DNA of 34,442 bases from Hutsoniella sourekii ATCC 700629 (GCF_000518205.1 NZ_JADD01000024.1:1-34442); one strand, 5' to 3'. Shown: positions 1 to 8,076, numbered from the stretch's first letter. The notes: a model not told the origin generated them from the letters alone. Made by a program: numbers and translations.

Positions 1-303
1 CTTAGGAAGGTAACCATCAATCCGGAGTGGGAGTACTACAAAGCCAAGCAACGAGAGCTCTTGTCAGATCCAGAATACAGCTTAATATACAGCCTTCGAA
101 AAACGGATGTGGAACCCGCATTCGGACATTTGAAGGCGAATTTAGGGTTCAACCGATTCCATGTAAGAGGAATTGATAAGGTTCATAATGAGATTGGACT
201 GGCGTTAATGGCCACGAACATGAGAAAATTGGCTCTGATCTTTAGAACAAATCAAAAGACCCAGCATTTTTATTCTTGTCGAATAAAAATCTGGGTTTTT
301 TGA
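1..303 (+). CDS. IS1182-type transposase, C-terminal end (cut by window edge)
   Basis: The reading frame is open from the first base, so the visible 100 residues are the C-terminal end of a longer protein; the TTG at 61 is not a real start. The stretch DVEPAFGHLKANLGF, followed by RFHVRG and an NEIGLALMATNMRKL helix, is the typical end of IS1182/IS5-superfamily DDE transposases, in which the Glu of VEPAFG is the third catalytic acid. The enzyme would cut and join the ends of its own element. The last codons overlap a terminator hairpin. The next gene (pucG) ends 49 bp further on and points towards it. Family assignment is by motif memory; IS1182 is most likely. Confidence 0.85.
   Translation, partial: LRKVTINPEWEYYKAKQRELLSDPEYSLIYSLRKTDVEPAFGHLKANLGFNRFHVRGIDKVHNEIGLALMATNMRKLALIFRTNQKTQHFYSCRIKIWVF
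254..301. terminator. Terminator overlapping the transposase 3' end, probably bidirectional
   Basis: A long stem pairs 260-264 plus 266-275 with 281-295 around the loop TTGTC, with one bulged C at 265. Six T follow on the plus strand and AAAA precedes the stem, so it can also end minus-strand pucG transcripts. It lies inside the last codons of the transposase, as is common at IS ends. Confidence 0.75.
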
Positions 304-351
304 GGACTTACCTTACAGCCTCTTTTAAGATTAGTCAATGAGTGGATCCGT

Positions 352-1578
352 TTAAGCTTGGGCGTCCAAATAGACTTGCAAGGCAGCTGGGACAGCTTTA
401 CCTGGAGTAATATCAGCCCCGTGGTGGATAAGCGCTGCTTCAAAGGCACCTAGAACTTGCAAAACGTTCTCACGGCGACTAGAGTAACCCATGTTACCAA
501 TCCGCCAGATTTTACCAATTAATGGACCAAATGAGCCTGCGATTTCAACACCGAATTGTTCCAATAAGGTATTCTTAACCGCATCCCCATCTACTCCTTC
601 TGGAATAAGAACAGGTGTAACTGTCACCATGTTGGATTCTAATTCACCAAATAATCCTAAGCCCATAGCATCAATACCGGCCTTAATCGCACGGTCATTT
701 AAGGCGTGACGTTCATAGACATTGTCTAAACCCTCTTCGAGAATTAGGCGTAGACCAGTGTGAGCACCATAGACTTGTGAAGTTGCTTCTGTGTGGTGGT
801 TGATTGGATTAGGGCTCCAGTAATGAAGAAGCTGACTTAAATCTAAATAGTTAGACTGGATATAATCGTCGTTAGGCTGGTCGCTTTCTTTGCGAATTCC
901 TAGTTCAACTTGTTCCCGGCTTCGAATATAGTCAACCGCACGTTGGCTCATAGCAACAAATGACATTCCTGCGGGCACACTGATACATTTTTGTGTTCCG
1001 GCAACTGCAATATCAACTCCCCAATCATCCATGCGGGTTGGCATCCCACCAAAAGTAGCGACCATATCAACCAAGAAGAAAATATCATTTTCTTGGCAGT
1101 ATTGACCAATTTGGTCTAGCTCTTGGAATTGACCATTGGCCGTTTCCCCGTGGATCATCGCTAGAACATCTGGCTGTTCAGCAACCAAGCGATCAATAAT
1201 TTCTTGTTGGTCAAAAGGACTATCCCAGTCTTTCTCCATTAAGGTTACGTCACCGCCGGCACGTTCGGCAATCTCAGCTAATAAATAGGCGAAACGACCA
1301 TAAGCAGGAACTAGAACCTTATCACCTGGTTTAATCAAGGCAAACAAACCAGCCTCAAGCCCTGAACGAGAAGATCCATCCACACCGAGAGTATAGCCAT
1401 CGGTTGCAAAAACTTCTTTAAGCATCTCTTGAATCTCAGCCATTAAAGATACAAAGGCTGGATCGAATTGACCTAAGATTCGGTTGCTCATAGCTTGAAG
1501 CACCTGAGGGTGAGCTTCAACTGGGCCAGGTGTCATAATGGTTCGTTGCGGAATTTGTAATGGTTGATACATAGTCAT
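352..1578 (-). CDS. pucG: (S)-ureidoglycine-glyoxylate aminotransferase (PucG-like)
   Basis: A 408-residue class V (fold type I) PLP aminotransferase. It should transfer the amino group of (S)-ureidoglycine to glyoxylate, giving oxalurate (N-carbamoyl-2-oxoglycine) and glycine in the cytoplasm. The N-terminal MTPGPVEAHPQVLQAM is characteristic of the alanine/serine-glyoxylate aminotransferase group. D171 in LVDMVATFGG should hold the pyridine nitrogen, and K197 in GTQKCIS is the Schiff-base lysine. Q37 (in ILGQFDP) and N260 (in NPINHHTE) appear to match the Gln/Asn pair that I recall as marking ureidoglycine-specific members; this needs an alignment. The ribosome binding site is GGAGGG just before ATG. 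The gene is divergent from a PucR regulator and close to allE/allD, which favours PucG over a plain alanine-glyoxylate aminotransferase. Confidence 0.88.
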   Translation of the reverse strand: MTMYQPLQIPQRTIMTPGPVEAHPQVLQAMSNRILGQFDPAFVSLMAEIQEMLKEVFATDGYTLGVDGSSRSGLEAGLFALIKPGDKVLVPAYGRFAYLLAEIAERAGGDVTLMEKDWDSPFDQQEIIDRLVAEQPDVLAMIHGETANGQFQELDQIGQYCQENDIFFLVDMVATFGGMPTRMDDWGVDIAVAGTQKCISVPAGMSFVAMSQRAVDYIRSREQVELGIRKESDQPNDDYIQSNYLDLSQLLHYWSPNPINHHTEATSQVYGAHTGLRLILEEGLDNVYERHALNDRAIKAGIDAMGLGLFGELESNMVTVTPVLIPEGVDGDAVKNTLLEQFGVEIAGSFGPLIGKIWRIGNMGYSSRRENVLQVLGAFEAALIHHGADITPGKAVPAALQVYLDAQA

Positions 1579-1615
1579 CCCTCCAAGATTTTAATTACTT
1601 TCATTTTACTGGTCA

Positions 1616-1651
1616 ATTATCCTCTTTTTTATCTATGAAATCAAGGTTTCA
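1616..1651 (-). promoter_or_regulatory. pucG promoter with overlapping palindrome
   Basis: On the minus strand, a -35 TTGATT (1639-1644) and -10 GATAAT (1616-1621) are exactly 17 bp apart. The palindrome TGAAATCAAGGTTTCA (1636-1651) covers the -35. Read on the minus strand, AAACCTTGATTTC resembles the B. subtilis PucR box as I remember it (WWWCNTTGGTTAA), matching 10 of 13 positions. It is a good candidate operator for the divergent PucR. Confidence 0.65.
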
Positions 1652-1682
1652 TCCTACTGAGTCTTGCGGTTTTTTGTTCAGA

Positions 1683-1710
1683 TTGCACAAAAAAATTATT
1701 GCGGTATAAT
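1683..1710 (+). promoter_or_regulatory. pucR promoter
   Basis: TTGCAC (1683-1688), a 16-bp spacer and a perfect TATAAT (1705-1710) sit 67 bp upstream of the chosen start. Transcription should begin near 1717, so the TTG codon at 1699 is inside the promoter and cannot be the translation start. Confidence 0.7.
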
Positions 1711-1776
1711 TCCTTTAACATTCCACCACCCTATCTAACTTCTAGGGTTCGGGAAAATATGAAATTGAGGTGCGCC

Positions 1777-3411
1777 ATGACAACTATTTATGAATTACTT
1801 TCAGAGCCCCGTTTCAGTGACATTAAACTCTTAACCTCTCCAGACATTCCAGGACTGGAAATTCAGTCGGTCGAAGTCAGCGAGACGCCTGATGTTGCCT
1901 ATTATATCCCCGAACAAGCGATTATCTTAACGACAGCGATGATTTTCCAAGATGATCAATCTGGCTTGATTGACTATTTAAATTCTATTGACAAAGTCAG
2001 GGTTGCTGGATTAGGGATCAAGACTGGGAGATTCATTGGTGAATTAGATCCAACAGTAATCAACCATGCCAATCAACTGAAAATACCAATTTTTGAAATT
2101 CCAGATACCTACCCTATCGGCTCCTTGTTGCACCAATTCTCCAATGTTATTTGGCAGACCCAACAAGAAGAGATCAACTTTGCTCTAGATATTCAAAAGA
2201 AGTTCTCAAGTCTTCTAATCAATGATGCCCACTATGATGTGGTTATTGATGAATTCAGTCGAACCGTTAATAGTCCTGCCATCTTGGTTAGTCCCTTCCA
2301 CCAAACCATCGTGGCTTCCAAGCACTTTGGTTCAAGCTATCATTCTTGCGACCACTTGGTGGATCAGACCTTCTCTCAGGCCAGTCAGGTTAACAAGAAG
2401 GAAGGCACTTTTCTCATCACCAATAACCAAGGAGAAAAGATTCAGGTGGCTTTGGTTCCTATTTATGTCTACCGGAACTTCCCTCATTACCTAATTATTT
2501 TGCATTCAGAAAAGATTCCTTATCCTTTCTCATCCTTTGCTATCGAGCAAGTGGCGATGGTCTTGAGCTTTATTCTCTTTAAGGATGATAAGATTAGACA
2601 ATCCAAGCAAAATATGGAGACGGATTACTTCAAAGAATTAATTGATACTCAATTATCAGACCGGTCCGAGCACCCGGGTCAACGCTCAATCTTGGATTCT
2701 AAGATGGGCTATATTAAGAGTGACTACTACCAAGCCATCTTGGTCCATGAGGAATCAACTGTGGGGGCTCATTCTCTAACGGTCTTCCAACAAGAAGCTG
2801 TGGATGTGATTACTCTTTGGTTGAAGTATGTCGACCATCCAAGTCTTCCTAGTAATACCCTGGTCATGCCGGAGCCTAATGGTCAAGGAAGTTTGTTGAT
2901 TCTACAACGGAGTCCTCATTTACTGGAGGAAGTGCTCTTTGACTTGGCTAGCGACTTGAGACGGATTCTAGATATCCAGATTGTCTTCAGCGTCGGTAAT
3001 GCTTATGTTCACGAATCACAAATTGCGGAATCCTATTCCCAAGCCCGCCTTGCCTATAATGAACGCAGTCGAACCAATAACCGTCAGGGGTCTATTAGTT
3101 ATTATGAGAATAAGGGAATGTATCAACTCTTCAACCAATTAAACCATAATGAAGTCCAATACTATTGCCGTTCCATTCTCAAGAGCTTCGCCTATCCTGA
3201 AGATACTGGTAGCCAGGACCTCAGAGATACCTTGAAGGCTTACTTAGACAACCAATGCGAGATTGCTCAAACCGCGGCAGACCTATATGTCCACCGCAAT
3301 ACTGTCAAGTACCGGATCCAACGTTGCGAAGAAATCCTCGGTTATTCCGTATCTTCTCCGGATAACTCCTTGAACTTAAGAATAGCCCTGGAGTTAAGCG
3401 AAGAAGGCTAA
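1777..3411 (+). CDS. pucR: PucR-family transcriptional regulator of purine/ureide catabolism
   Basis: A 544-residue cytoplasmic DNA-binding regulator. The N-terminal ~125 residues (MTTIYELLSEP to FEIPDTYPIGSLL) form the purine-catabolism-regulator domain PF07905. The middle has the weakly conserved GGDEF-like sensory region (GNAYVHESQIAESYSQARLAY). The C-terminus carries the PucR-type helix-turn-helix (IAQTAADLYVHRNTVKYRI) after a DLRDTLKAYLDNQ helix. I chose the ATG at 1777 because GAGGTG lies 6-10 bases ahead of it; an ATG at 1759 lacks a ribosome binding site, and the longer TTG frame from 1699 overlaps the promoter. In B. subtilis PucR responds to pathway intermediates such as allantoin or allantoate and activates puc genes. 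Here it probably controls pucG and allE-allD. The effector is not visible from sequence. Confidence 0.88.
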   Translation: MTTIYELLSEPRFSDIKLLTSPDIPGLEIQSVEVSETPDVAYYIPEQAIILTTAMIFQDDQSGLIDYLNSIDKVRVAGLGIKTGRFIGELDPTVINHANQLKIPIFEIPDTYPIGSLLHQFSNVIWQTQQEEINFALDIQKKFSSLLINDAHYDVVIDEFSRTVNSPAILVSPFHQTIVASKHFGSSYHSCDHLVDQTFSQASQVNKKEGTFLITNNQGEKIQVALVPIYVYRNFPHYLIILHSEKIPYPFSSFAIEQVAMVLSFILFKDDKIRQSKQNMETDYFKELIDTQLSDRSEHPGQRSILDSKMGYIKSDYYQAILVHEESTVGAHSLTVFQQEAVDVITLWLKYVDHPSLPSNTLVMPEPNGQGSLLILQRSPHLLEEVLFDLASDLRRILDIQIVFSVGNAYVHESQIAESYSQARLAYNERSRTNNRQGSISYYENKGMYQLFNQLNHNEVQYYCRSILKSFAYPEDTGSQDLRDTLKAYLDNQCEIAQTAADLYVHRNTVKYRIQRCEEILGYSVSSPDNSLNLRIALELSEEG

Positions 3412-3479
3412 TAAACAACCGATTAATCATTCTAAAAATGAAATTATAAGATGAGTCAAAATCGATCAATTAAAAGCTT

Positions 3480-3639
3480 CGAAAAACAAACTTTCCCTCA
3501 GCTGTAGTGGACCGCCTTCAGAGCGCGAACGCTCTTTCCGGCTAAATTGACTGTGCTCTCCCTAAGCGCCATAGGCGTAAGGGAGAGCTATGCGTCAATT
3601 GTCCTAAAACTACTGCTGAGGGAATGTTTGTTTTCTTCG
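3480..3639. repeat. 160-bp cruciform (three-way junction) palindromic element
   Basis: The outer arms 3481-3508 and 3609-3639 pair over nearly their full length, sharing TTCCCTCAGC/GCTGAGGGAA and AACAAAC/GTTTGTT. GGAC (3509-3512) then pairs with GTCC (3601-3604). Inside are two more hairpins. One is AGAGCG-CGAA-CGCTCT (3520-3535), extended by GCC/GGC. The other is AATTGAC (3545-3551) with GTCAATT (3594-3600), enclosing GCTCTCCCT/AGGGAGAGC-type pairing and CGCC-ATA-GGCG. There is no open frame and no strong T-run. It fills most of the 338-bp gap between pucR and allD. It may be a non-autonomous palindromic repeat, a structured RNA, or a barrier between converging transcripts. No second copy was seen in this window. 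Confidence 0.75.
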
Positions 3640-3749
3640 CTATTATCAATTTTCTTTTTTTACTAATAAAGGTTACAAATCTGAACGATTTGTTTTGATT
3701 AAACATGGTGTGAATAACTTATCTCACATTCTTGTTTATGTTTATTGGA

Positions 3750-4817
3750 TTAGTTAGCAAAAGCACTTAGGCCTTCGTATGCGTCATTATGTACCACATC
3801 AGATTCAAGGTATTCCATAATTGATTCAGGGATTTCAGTTCCTTCTTCAAGCGCTTTGTCGTAACGTAAGTTAGAACCTTCGCCTGGGTAACGAACAGAG
3901 CTGAATCCTCCTGCCGGTTTAATGGCATTCAATTCTTCTTGAGTTTGTTGGATGCTTTGTTTGAACTTCTCAGCTCCTACGAATTTCTCTGGATCAATTA
4001 AGATATAGATCTGACCTAAGTAACGACCATCATGGAGATCATGGTACATACTGGTTACATTCTTACCAAATGGAAGTCCCATTAAGACAGCTGCAAGAAC
4101 GTCAACCATCATCATTAAGCCGTATCCTTTAGGCCCTGCAATTGGTACAAGACCAGCTACTGCTTGAGGGTCCGTGGTTGGATTACCATCAGCATCTACT
4201 GCCCAAGTATCAGGAATAGACTTACCTTTAGAGCGAGCATCTAATACTTTACCCCAAGCTTGAACGGTTGTCGCCATATCAAAGATAATTGGGTGAGAAC
4301 CAGCACTTGGTGCACCAAAACCGATTGGGTTCGTTCCATAGTAAGGTTCAGCCCCTCCATAAGGAACAACCATTGGGTCTGATTGAGTCATAGCAATCCC
4401 GATCATATCATACTCAACAATCTTACGTAAGTAATAAGATAGCGTGCCGGTATGGCCACAGTTTCTAACACCGATAACGGCTGCTCCTTGTTCCTTGGCT
4501 AGCTTGATTCCTGGTTCAATGGCTTCATTAGCAACATATTGCCCTTGACCGTTGTCACCATCTAAGATAGCAGTAGCAGGACCTGTTTGTTCCCACTTTA
4601 ATTGTGGATCATGAGTGATCCCACCTTTGGCAATACGCTCAGCATAGTATTCGACACGAACCGCACCATGTGAGTGAACGCCAGATAAGTCTGCATATGT
4701 TAAGTGAGCAGCTGTCTCTTCTGCAGAAGCTTCGTTTAATCCTGCAGCCATTAATTTCTTCTTAATTAAATCATGGAGACGTTGTGCGCTAACTTTTACT
4801 GTTTTTTCTTCAGACAT
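3750..4817 (-). CDS. allD: Ureidoglycolate dehydrogenase (AllD-like)
   Basis: A 355-residue member of the Ldh_2 (malate/lactate/ureidoglycolate dehydrogenase) family, close to E. coli AllD in length. It should oxidise (S)-ureidoglycolate with NAD(P)+ to oxalurate. S49-H50 in SGVHSHG and H122 in RNCGHTGTLSYY correspond to the family's conserved substrate/catalytic residues. The GTNPIGFGAP and PKGYGLMMMVDVLAAVLMG blocks are also typical. The start has AAAGGAGG eight bases upstream. It follows allE by 35 bp and must be co-transcribed with it. The fold alone would allow malate or lactate dehydrogenase; pairing with allE and proximity to pucR and pucG decide the call. Confidence 0.87.
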   Translation of the reverse strand: MSEEKTVKVSAQRLHDLIKKKLMAAGLNEASAEETAAHLTYADLSGVHSHGAVRVEYYAERIAKGGITHDPQLKWEQTGPATAILDGDNGQGQYVANEAIEPGIKLAKEQGAAVIGVRNCGHTGTLSYYLRKIVEYDMIGIAMTQSDPMVVPYGGAEPYYGTNPIGFGAPSAGSHPIIFDMATTVQAWGKVLDARSKGKSIPDTWAVDADGNPTTDPQAVAGLVPIAGPKGYGLMMMVDVLAAVLMGLPFGKNVTSMYHDLHDGRYLGQIYILIDPEKFVGAEKFKQSIQQTQEELNAIKPAGGFSSVRYPGEGSNLRYDKALEEGTEIPESIMEYLESDVVHNDAYEGLSAFAN

Positions 4818-4852
4818 TAAATTTCCTCCTTTAATTGATTCCTCTTGAATGA

Positions 4853-5653
4853 CTAGTTTAAAGGTGCGACACCTGGATCACGGTTTGCATCTTTTGAATA
4901 AACGTAAGCTAAAGGCTCGTCACGGCCAACTGCATAAGCAGCTTGTTGAGTGTAAGCAGCCATGAAGATGTAGTCGCCTTTTTCGACTGGGAACCATTCG
5001 TTATCCAGGTTATACATACCTTGACCAGACAAGAGATAAGCACCGTGTTCTTGGTAGTGAGTTTCGATGTAACCATGACTAGCTCCTGGTTCAAAGGATA
5101 GAATATGAATGTTCATATCAAATCCAAAGTCATCAGTTGGCAAGAAGTCCCATAATAGTACATCCTTCATGCCTTCGTATTCAATTGGTTCTAGATCGTT
5201 CTTATTCCCAACCACCTTATAGGCTTCATGGCCTTCAATGGCTTCATAAGCACGCTTATACAAGAAGACTTCAGTAACTTCATCTTGCCCATTCTCTAAA
5301 TACATTAACTGTCCTTCTGGGAAGTAAGCATAGCCACCTTCTGTTAACTCATGGCTTTCTTGGTCATCTTTAACGATTAATTTACCTGAGACAACATAGA
5401 CAAACGTTTGCTGACCTGGGCCACCAAAGCCTAATTCATTTTTGCCACCTTTTTCGAATTCTGCGATATAGTCGCTAAATGAAGCGCCTAAGCGTGGGGA
5501 ACCTAGAATAGAGATTTTTACATTTTCAAATCCTGGAATACTATTATTAACTAATCCATCATGTGGAATAATGGCATAGTTATTCTTCTTGATAACTCCT
5601 CGTGATGTTAATAGACCATCACGGTAACCTGTCTGATTGTTCTTGTAACCCAT
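4853..5653 (-). CDS. allE: (S)-ureidoglycine aminohydrolase (AllE, bicupin)
   Basis: A 266-residue double-cupin enzyme that should hydrolyse (S)-ureidoglycine to (S)-ureidoglycolate and ammonia. The C-terminal cupin keeps the Mn2+ ligand set in the known spacing: E197 and H199 in [10 protein letters not shown]203, and Q237 in AAYTQQAA, the same 2-4-34 spacing I recall for the Arabidopsis enzyme. The N-terminal cupin ([13 protein letters not shown]) lacks the metal histidines, as usual. I start at [11 protein letters not shown] because AGGAGGG lies nine bases before that ATG; an upstream ATG 33 bp away lacks a comparable site. It is the first gene of the allE-allD operon. AllE removes the unstable ureidoglycine that PucG also uses. 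Confidence 0.9.
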   Translation of the reverse strand: MGYKNNQTGYRDGLLTSRGVIKKNNYAIIPHDGLVNNSIPGFENVKISILGSPRLGASFSDYIAEFEKGGKNELGFGGPGQQTFVYVVSGKLIVKDDQESHELTEGGYAYFPEGQLMYLENGQDEVTEVFLYKRAYEAIEGHEAYKVVGNKNDLEPIEYEGMKDVLLWDFLPTDDFGFDMNIHILSFEPGASHGYIETHYQEHGAYLLSGQGMYNLDNEWFPVEKGDYIFMAAYTQQAAYAVGRDEPLAYVYSKDANRDPGVAPLN

Positions 5654-5683
5654 TAACAAATCCCTCCTGATTATTAGACTGAT

Positions 5684-5760
5684 CATTGGCCATCTACCAC
5701 CAATGTTCTTATACTGCTATTGTATAGGTTTTCATAAGCTAATACCACCAAAAATACCAC
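5684..5760 (-). promoter_or_regulatory. allE-allD control region
   Basis: On the minus strand a -10 TACAAT (5719-5724) lacks a good -35. Instead, GTGGTATT occurs twice, at 5741-5748 and 5753-5760, twelve bases apart and over the expected -35 position, which suggests an activator-dependent promoter. Between the transcription start and the ribosome binding site is an inverted repeat CATTGG-N10-CCAATG (5684-5705), whose halves resemble the CNTTGG core of PucR boxes. The protein that binds is inferred, not shown. Confidence 0.5.
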
Positions 5761-5844
5761 AAATTATTAAGGTATTTTGTCTTCTTTGCACAATCTTCTT
5801 GACAGTTTCAAGCTGATCCACTCGACTCGTTGGAGTTTTGTAAC

Positions 5845-5879
5845 AAAAAATCCCCAGCTACTAGAAGACAGCTGGGGAA
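5845..5879 (-). terminator. Terminator after ecsB
   Basis: CCCCAGCT (5852-5859) pairs with AGCTGGGG (5870-5877) around a 10-base loop. Six T follow on the minus strand (A-run 5845-5850). It lies just beyond the ecsB stop codon. Confidence 0.9.
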
Positions 5880-5897
5880 TCTAACATTTCGCATCGT

Positions 5898-7238
5898 TTA
5901 TTGAACTGGCTTTTGCTTGGATCGGCTAGCCCAAGGAAGATAGAAGCGTATGAGTAGTTCCAAGACAATAATCCAAAGCATGAAGATAACGAGCGTAGAT
6001 AGGATTTGTCTTTGACCGATAACCAATCCAAGAGCCATAATTATTAATTGAATCCAGGTAACCAGGCGAATGGCTTGAGCATAAGCCTTGGTTTGTCCCA
6101 TGGCTTGATTAGGATAGATCCGGAAGAAGGGGTGGCGGTCATATCGCTTAGCTAAAGGAATTAATTGAACTAAACTCATCAGCAAGGACAGACAACCTAA
6201 GACTCCTGCCAGTAGCGAGCTTTGGATAAAGCAATGAAGAAAAGCTGTAAAAATAGCCAGTCGCAACCAAATGGCACTATCTGTTTGATTACGAAACAGA
6301 CTTCTTAGGTAAATATAATAATAGGGATTAGGATGTCTAGTTGATAAAACTTTTAACAGGGAATCCAGGTAAGAACGTCGCTTAACCCGAACTTCCTTGC
6401 TTGGAACATCAGCAAAGATAGAAATCCACTTATATAGCTTGGATTGGCGGGCTTGTTCTTGGTCAATTACCCAAGTAAATGCTAAGCGATCCCGCTTGAA
6501 TTTACTATAAAGGTAAAGATTCATTAGAAGAACAGCCACTAAGGGGATCAGATAACCCCACAAATAATAAGCAGAGGGAAGATAGACCGTTAAGATCAAG
6601 CCGAGACCGTAAGCTAAGGTATTTAGCCAAATAATCAACCAACGGTTACCTGCTGACCGCTCTGGAACAAAAGCCCCCAAATACTCAGAAACACTACGAT
6701 TCAAGCGATAGACTAGCCCCACACCTATAAATAACATCAGCTGGCCTTGATCCCAGGCACTCACCAGGGCCATCAAGGGGAAGATTAAGGCCTGTAAAGC
6801 TGCTAGAACAAGAGCACCCGGCACAAAACCTAAAAGCAAACCCTTAGCCCAATAGGATCGCCATTGGTCTCCCCTAGCAAACAAGTAACTTTGGTCAGGG
6901 ATCTGAGTCAACCAGACATGTCGTCCCACAGACATCCCAGCTACTAAGACTAAGACCACAAATAGGGTCACCGGTAATTGAACCTGCTTCAAAGGCTGAT
7001 CTTGCAAGCGACCTAACAAGTCACGGTAAAATAGAGCACCAAGAGCCATCAAAGCCAACAATATAATCGAAAAATGATCATTAAAAATTAAACGAGCATA
7101 TTTACCTAAGTCTTGAAGTTGCTGATTAAGCCGCACTTGGAATAAGTGCGGCAGATCCCTAACCCGGCCACTGCTACTTGGTCGGCTTTGACGCCGCTCA
7201 ACTTTAACTCCAGGACCTTGCTTATTGTTATTAGTCAA
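5898..7238 (-). CDS. ecsB: ABC transporter permease EcsB
   Basis: Membrane subunit of the EcsAB exporter, about 446 residues. Many hydrophobic segments are visible, for example around DHFSIILLALMALGALFY, PVTLFVVLVLVAGM, LVLAALQALIFPLMALVSA and the C-terminal ILSTLVIFMLWIIVLELLI. EcsAB is linked in Bacillus and related bacteria to secretion, regulated intramembrane proteolysis and possibly peptide export. The gene overlaps ecsA by 8 bp if it starts at TTG 7238, which has AGGTGG five bases upstream; a GTG at 7247 in the same frame has no spaced site but is the alternative. The N-terminus carries a hydrophilic basic extension (VERRQSRPSSSGRVRD) that makes it longer than the ~400-residue Bacillus protein. 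A terminator follows. Confidence 0.85.
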   Translation of the reverse strand: MTNNNKQGPGVKVERRQSRPSSSGRVRDLPHLFQVRLNQQLQDLGKYARLIFNDHFSIILLALMALGALFYRDLLGRLQDQPLKQVQLPVTLFVVLVLVAGMSVGRHVWLTQIPDQSYLFARGDQWRSYWAKGLLLGFVPGALVLAALQALIFPLMALVSAWDQGQLMLFIGVGLVYRLNRSVSEYLGAFVPERSAGNRWLIIWLNTLAYGLGLILTVYLPSAYYLWGYLIPLVAVLLMNLYLYSKFKRDRLAFTWVIDQEQARQSKLYKWISIFADVPSKEVRVKRRSYLDSLLKVLSTRHPNPYYYIYLRSLFRNQTDSAIWLRLAIFTAFLHCFIQSSLLAGVLGCLSLLMSLVQLIPLAKRYDRHPFFRIYPNQAMGQTKAYAQAIRLVTWIQLIIMALGLVIGQRQILSTLVIFMLWIIVLELLIRFYLPWASRSKQKPVQ

Positions 7239-7983
7239 GGGAACCACCTACTTGTTCTCTACGTGTCATTTCAAAATACAAGTCATCCAGACTAGCCTGC
7301 GGCATTGCAAAGGCTGCTTGCAAATCTTCCAACTGGCCCTCAGCCACCACTTGACCTGACTGAAGAAAGATATAGGAATCACAAAGATCTGCTGCAATCG
7401 TTAAGACATGAGTGGTAAATAGAATGGCCGACCCCTGTCTGGCTCGTTCCTGAAGAAGCTCAGTGAAGTCCTTAATCGCAATCGGATCAAGACCTAAGAA
7501 AGGCTCATCAATAATCAACAACTTCGCATCGGTGACCAGGGCACAAATAATCATAACCTTCTGCTTCATCCCTTTGGAGAAGTGACTGGGGAACCAGTTT
7601 AACTGCTTATCCAAGCGAAAGAGTTTCAATAAAGGTTGTGCCCGCTTCATCACTAAGTCTACATCCAAACCATAACCTAAAGCCGTCATCTCCAAGTGTT
7701 CCTCCAGGGTCAATTCGGGGTAGAGAATCGGTGTTTCAGGAATATAAGCTACCTGACTGGCATAGGCTTGATGGTCTTCCTCAATACTTTGGCCGGCAAT
7801 CCTTATTTGTCCTGATAAGGGGGTTAGAAGACCCAAGATAGTCTTCAAGAGAGTAGACTTCCCTGCACCATTTAAGCCAACTAATCCTACTATTTCTCCA
7901 AAGGGAATTTGTAGATTGATATCTCGTATAACAGCTACTCCTTGATAGCCACTCGTCACCTGCTTCAATTCTAAGCTAGACAT
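7231..7983 (-). CDS. ecsA: ABC transporter ATP-binding protein EcsA
   Basis: A 250-residue ATPase that should power EcsB. The Walker A motif is GLNGAGKST (36-44) and Walker B is LLIIDEP (155-161). The signature is FSKGMKQKV (135-143) rather than LSGGQ, and the Q-loop reads YIPETP, with Glu in place of Gln. Both variants are typical of the Ecs/BcrA-like exporter ATPases. A GAGGCGG-type ribosome binding site precedes the ATG, and an extended -10 lies 32 bp upstream. In many Bacillales ecsA is divergent from the HIT-family gene hit; that neighbour is absent here, replaced by a PepSY protein gene on the same strand with its own terminator. Confidence 0.9.
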   Translation of the reverse strand: MSSLELKQVTSGYQGVAVIRDINLQIPFGEIVGLVGLNGAGKSTLLKTILGLLTPLSGQIRIAGQSIEEDHQAYASQVAYIPETPILYPELTLEEHLEMTALGYGLDVDLVMKRAQPLLKLFRLDKQLNWFPSHFSKGMKQKVMIICALVTDAKLLIIDEPFLGLDPIAIKDFTELLQERARQGSAILFTTHVLTIAADLCDSYIFLQSGQVVAEGQLEDLQAAFAMPQASLDDLYFEMTRREQVGGSLD

Positions 7984-8014
7984 TCAATCACCGCCTCACT
8001 TTCTAATCTGGCTT

Positions 8015-8023
8015 ATTATAGCA
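8015..8023 (-). promoter_or_regulatory. ecsA extended -10 promoter
   Basis: The minus strand reads TGCTATAAT, a TGN-extended perfect -10 box, 32 bp before the ecsA start. The -35 is poor, as is usual for extended -10 promoters. Confidence 0.6.
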
Positions 8024-8076
8024 TACAATCGCCTATCAAGTCGGACCAAGCCATGAATAAAAGATGAAAGATCAAC

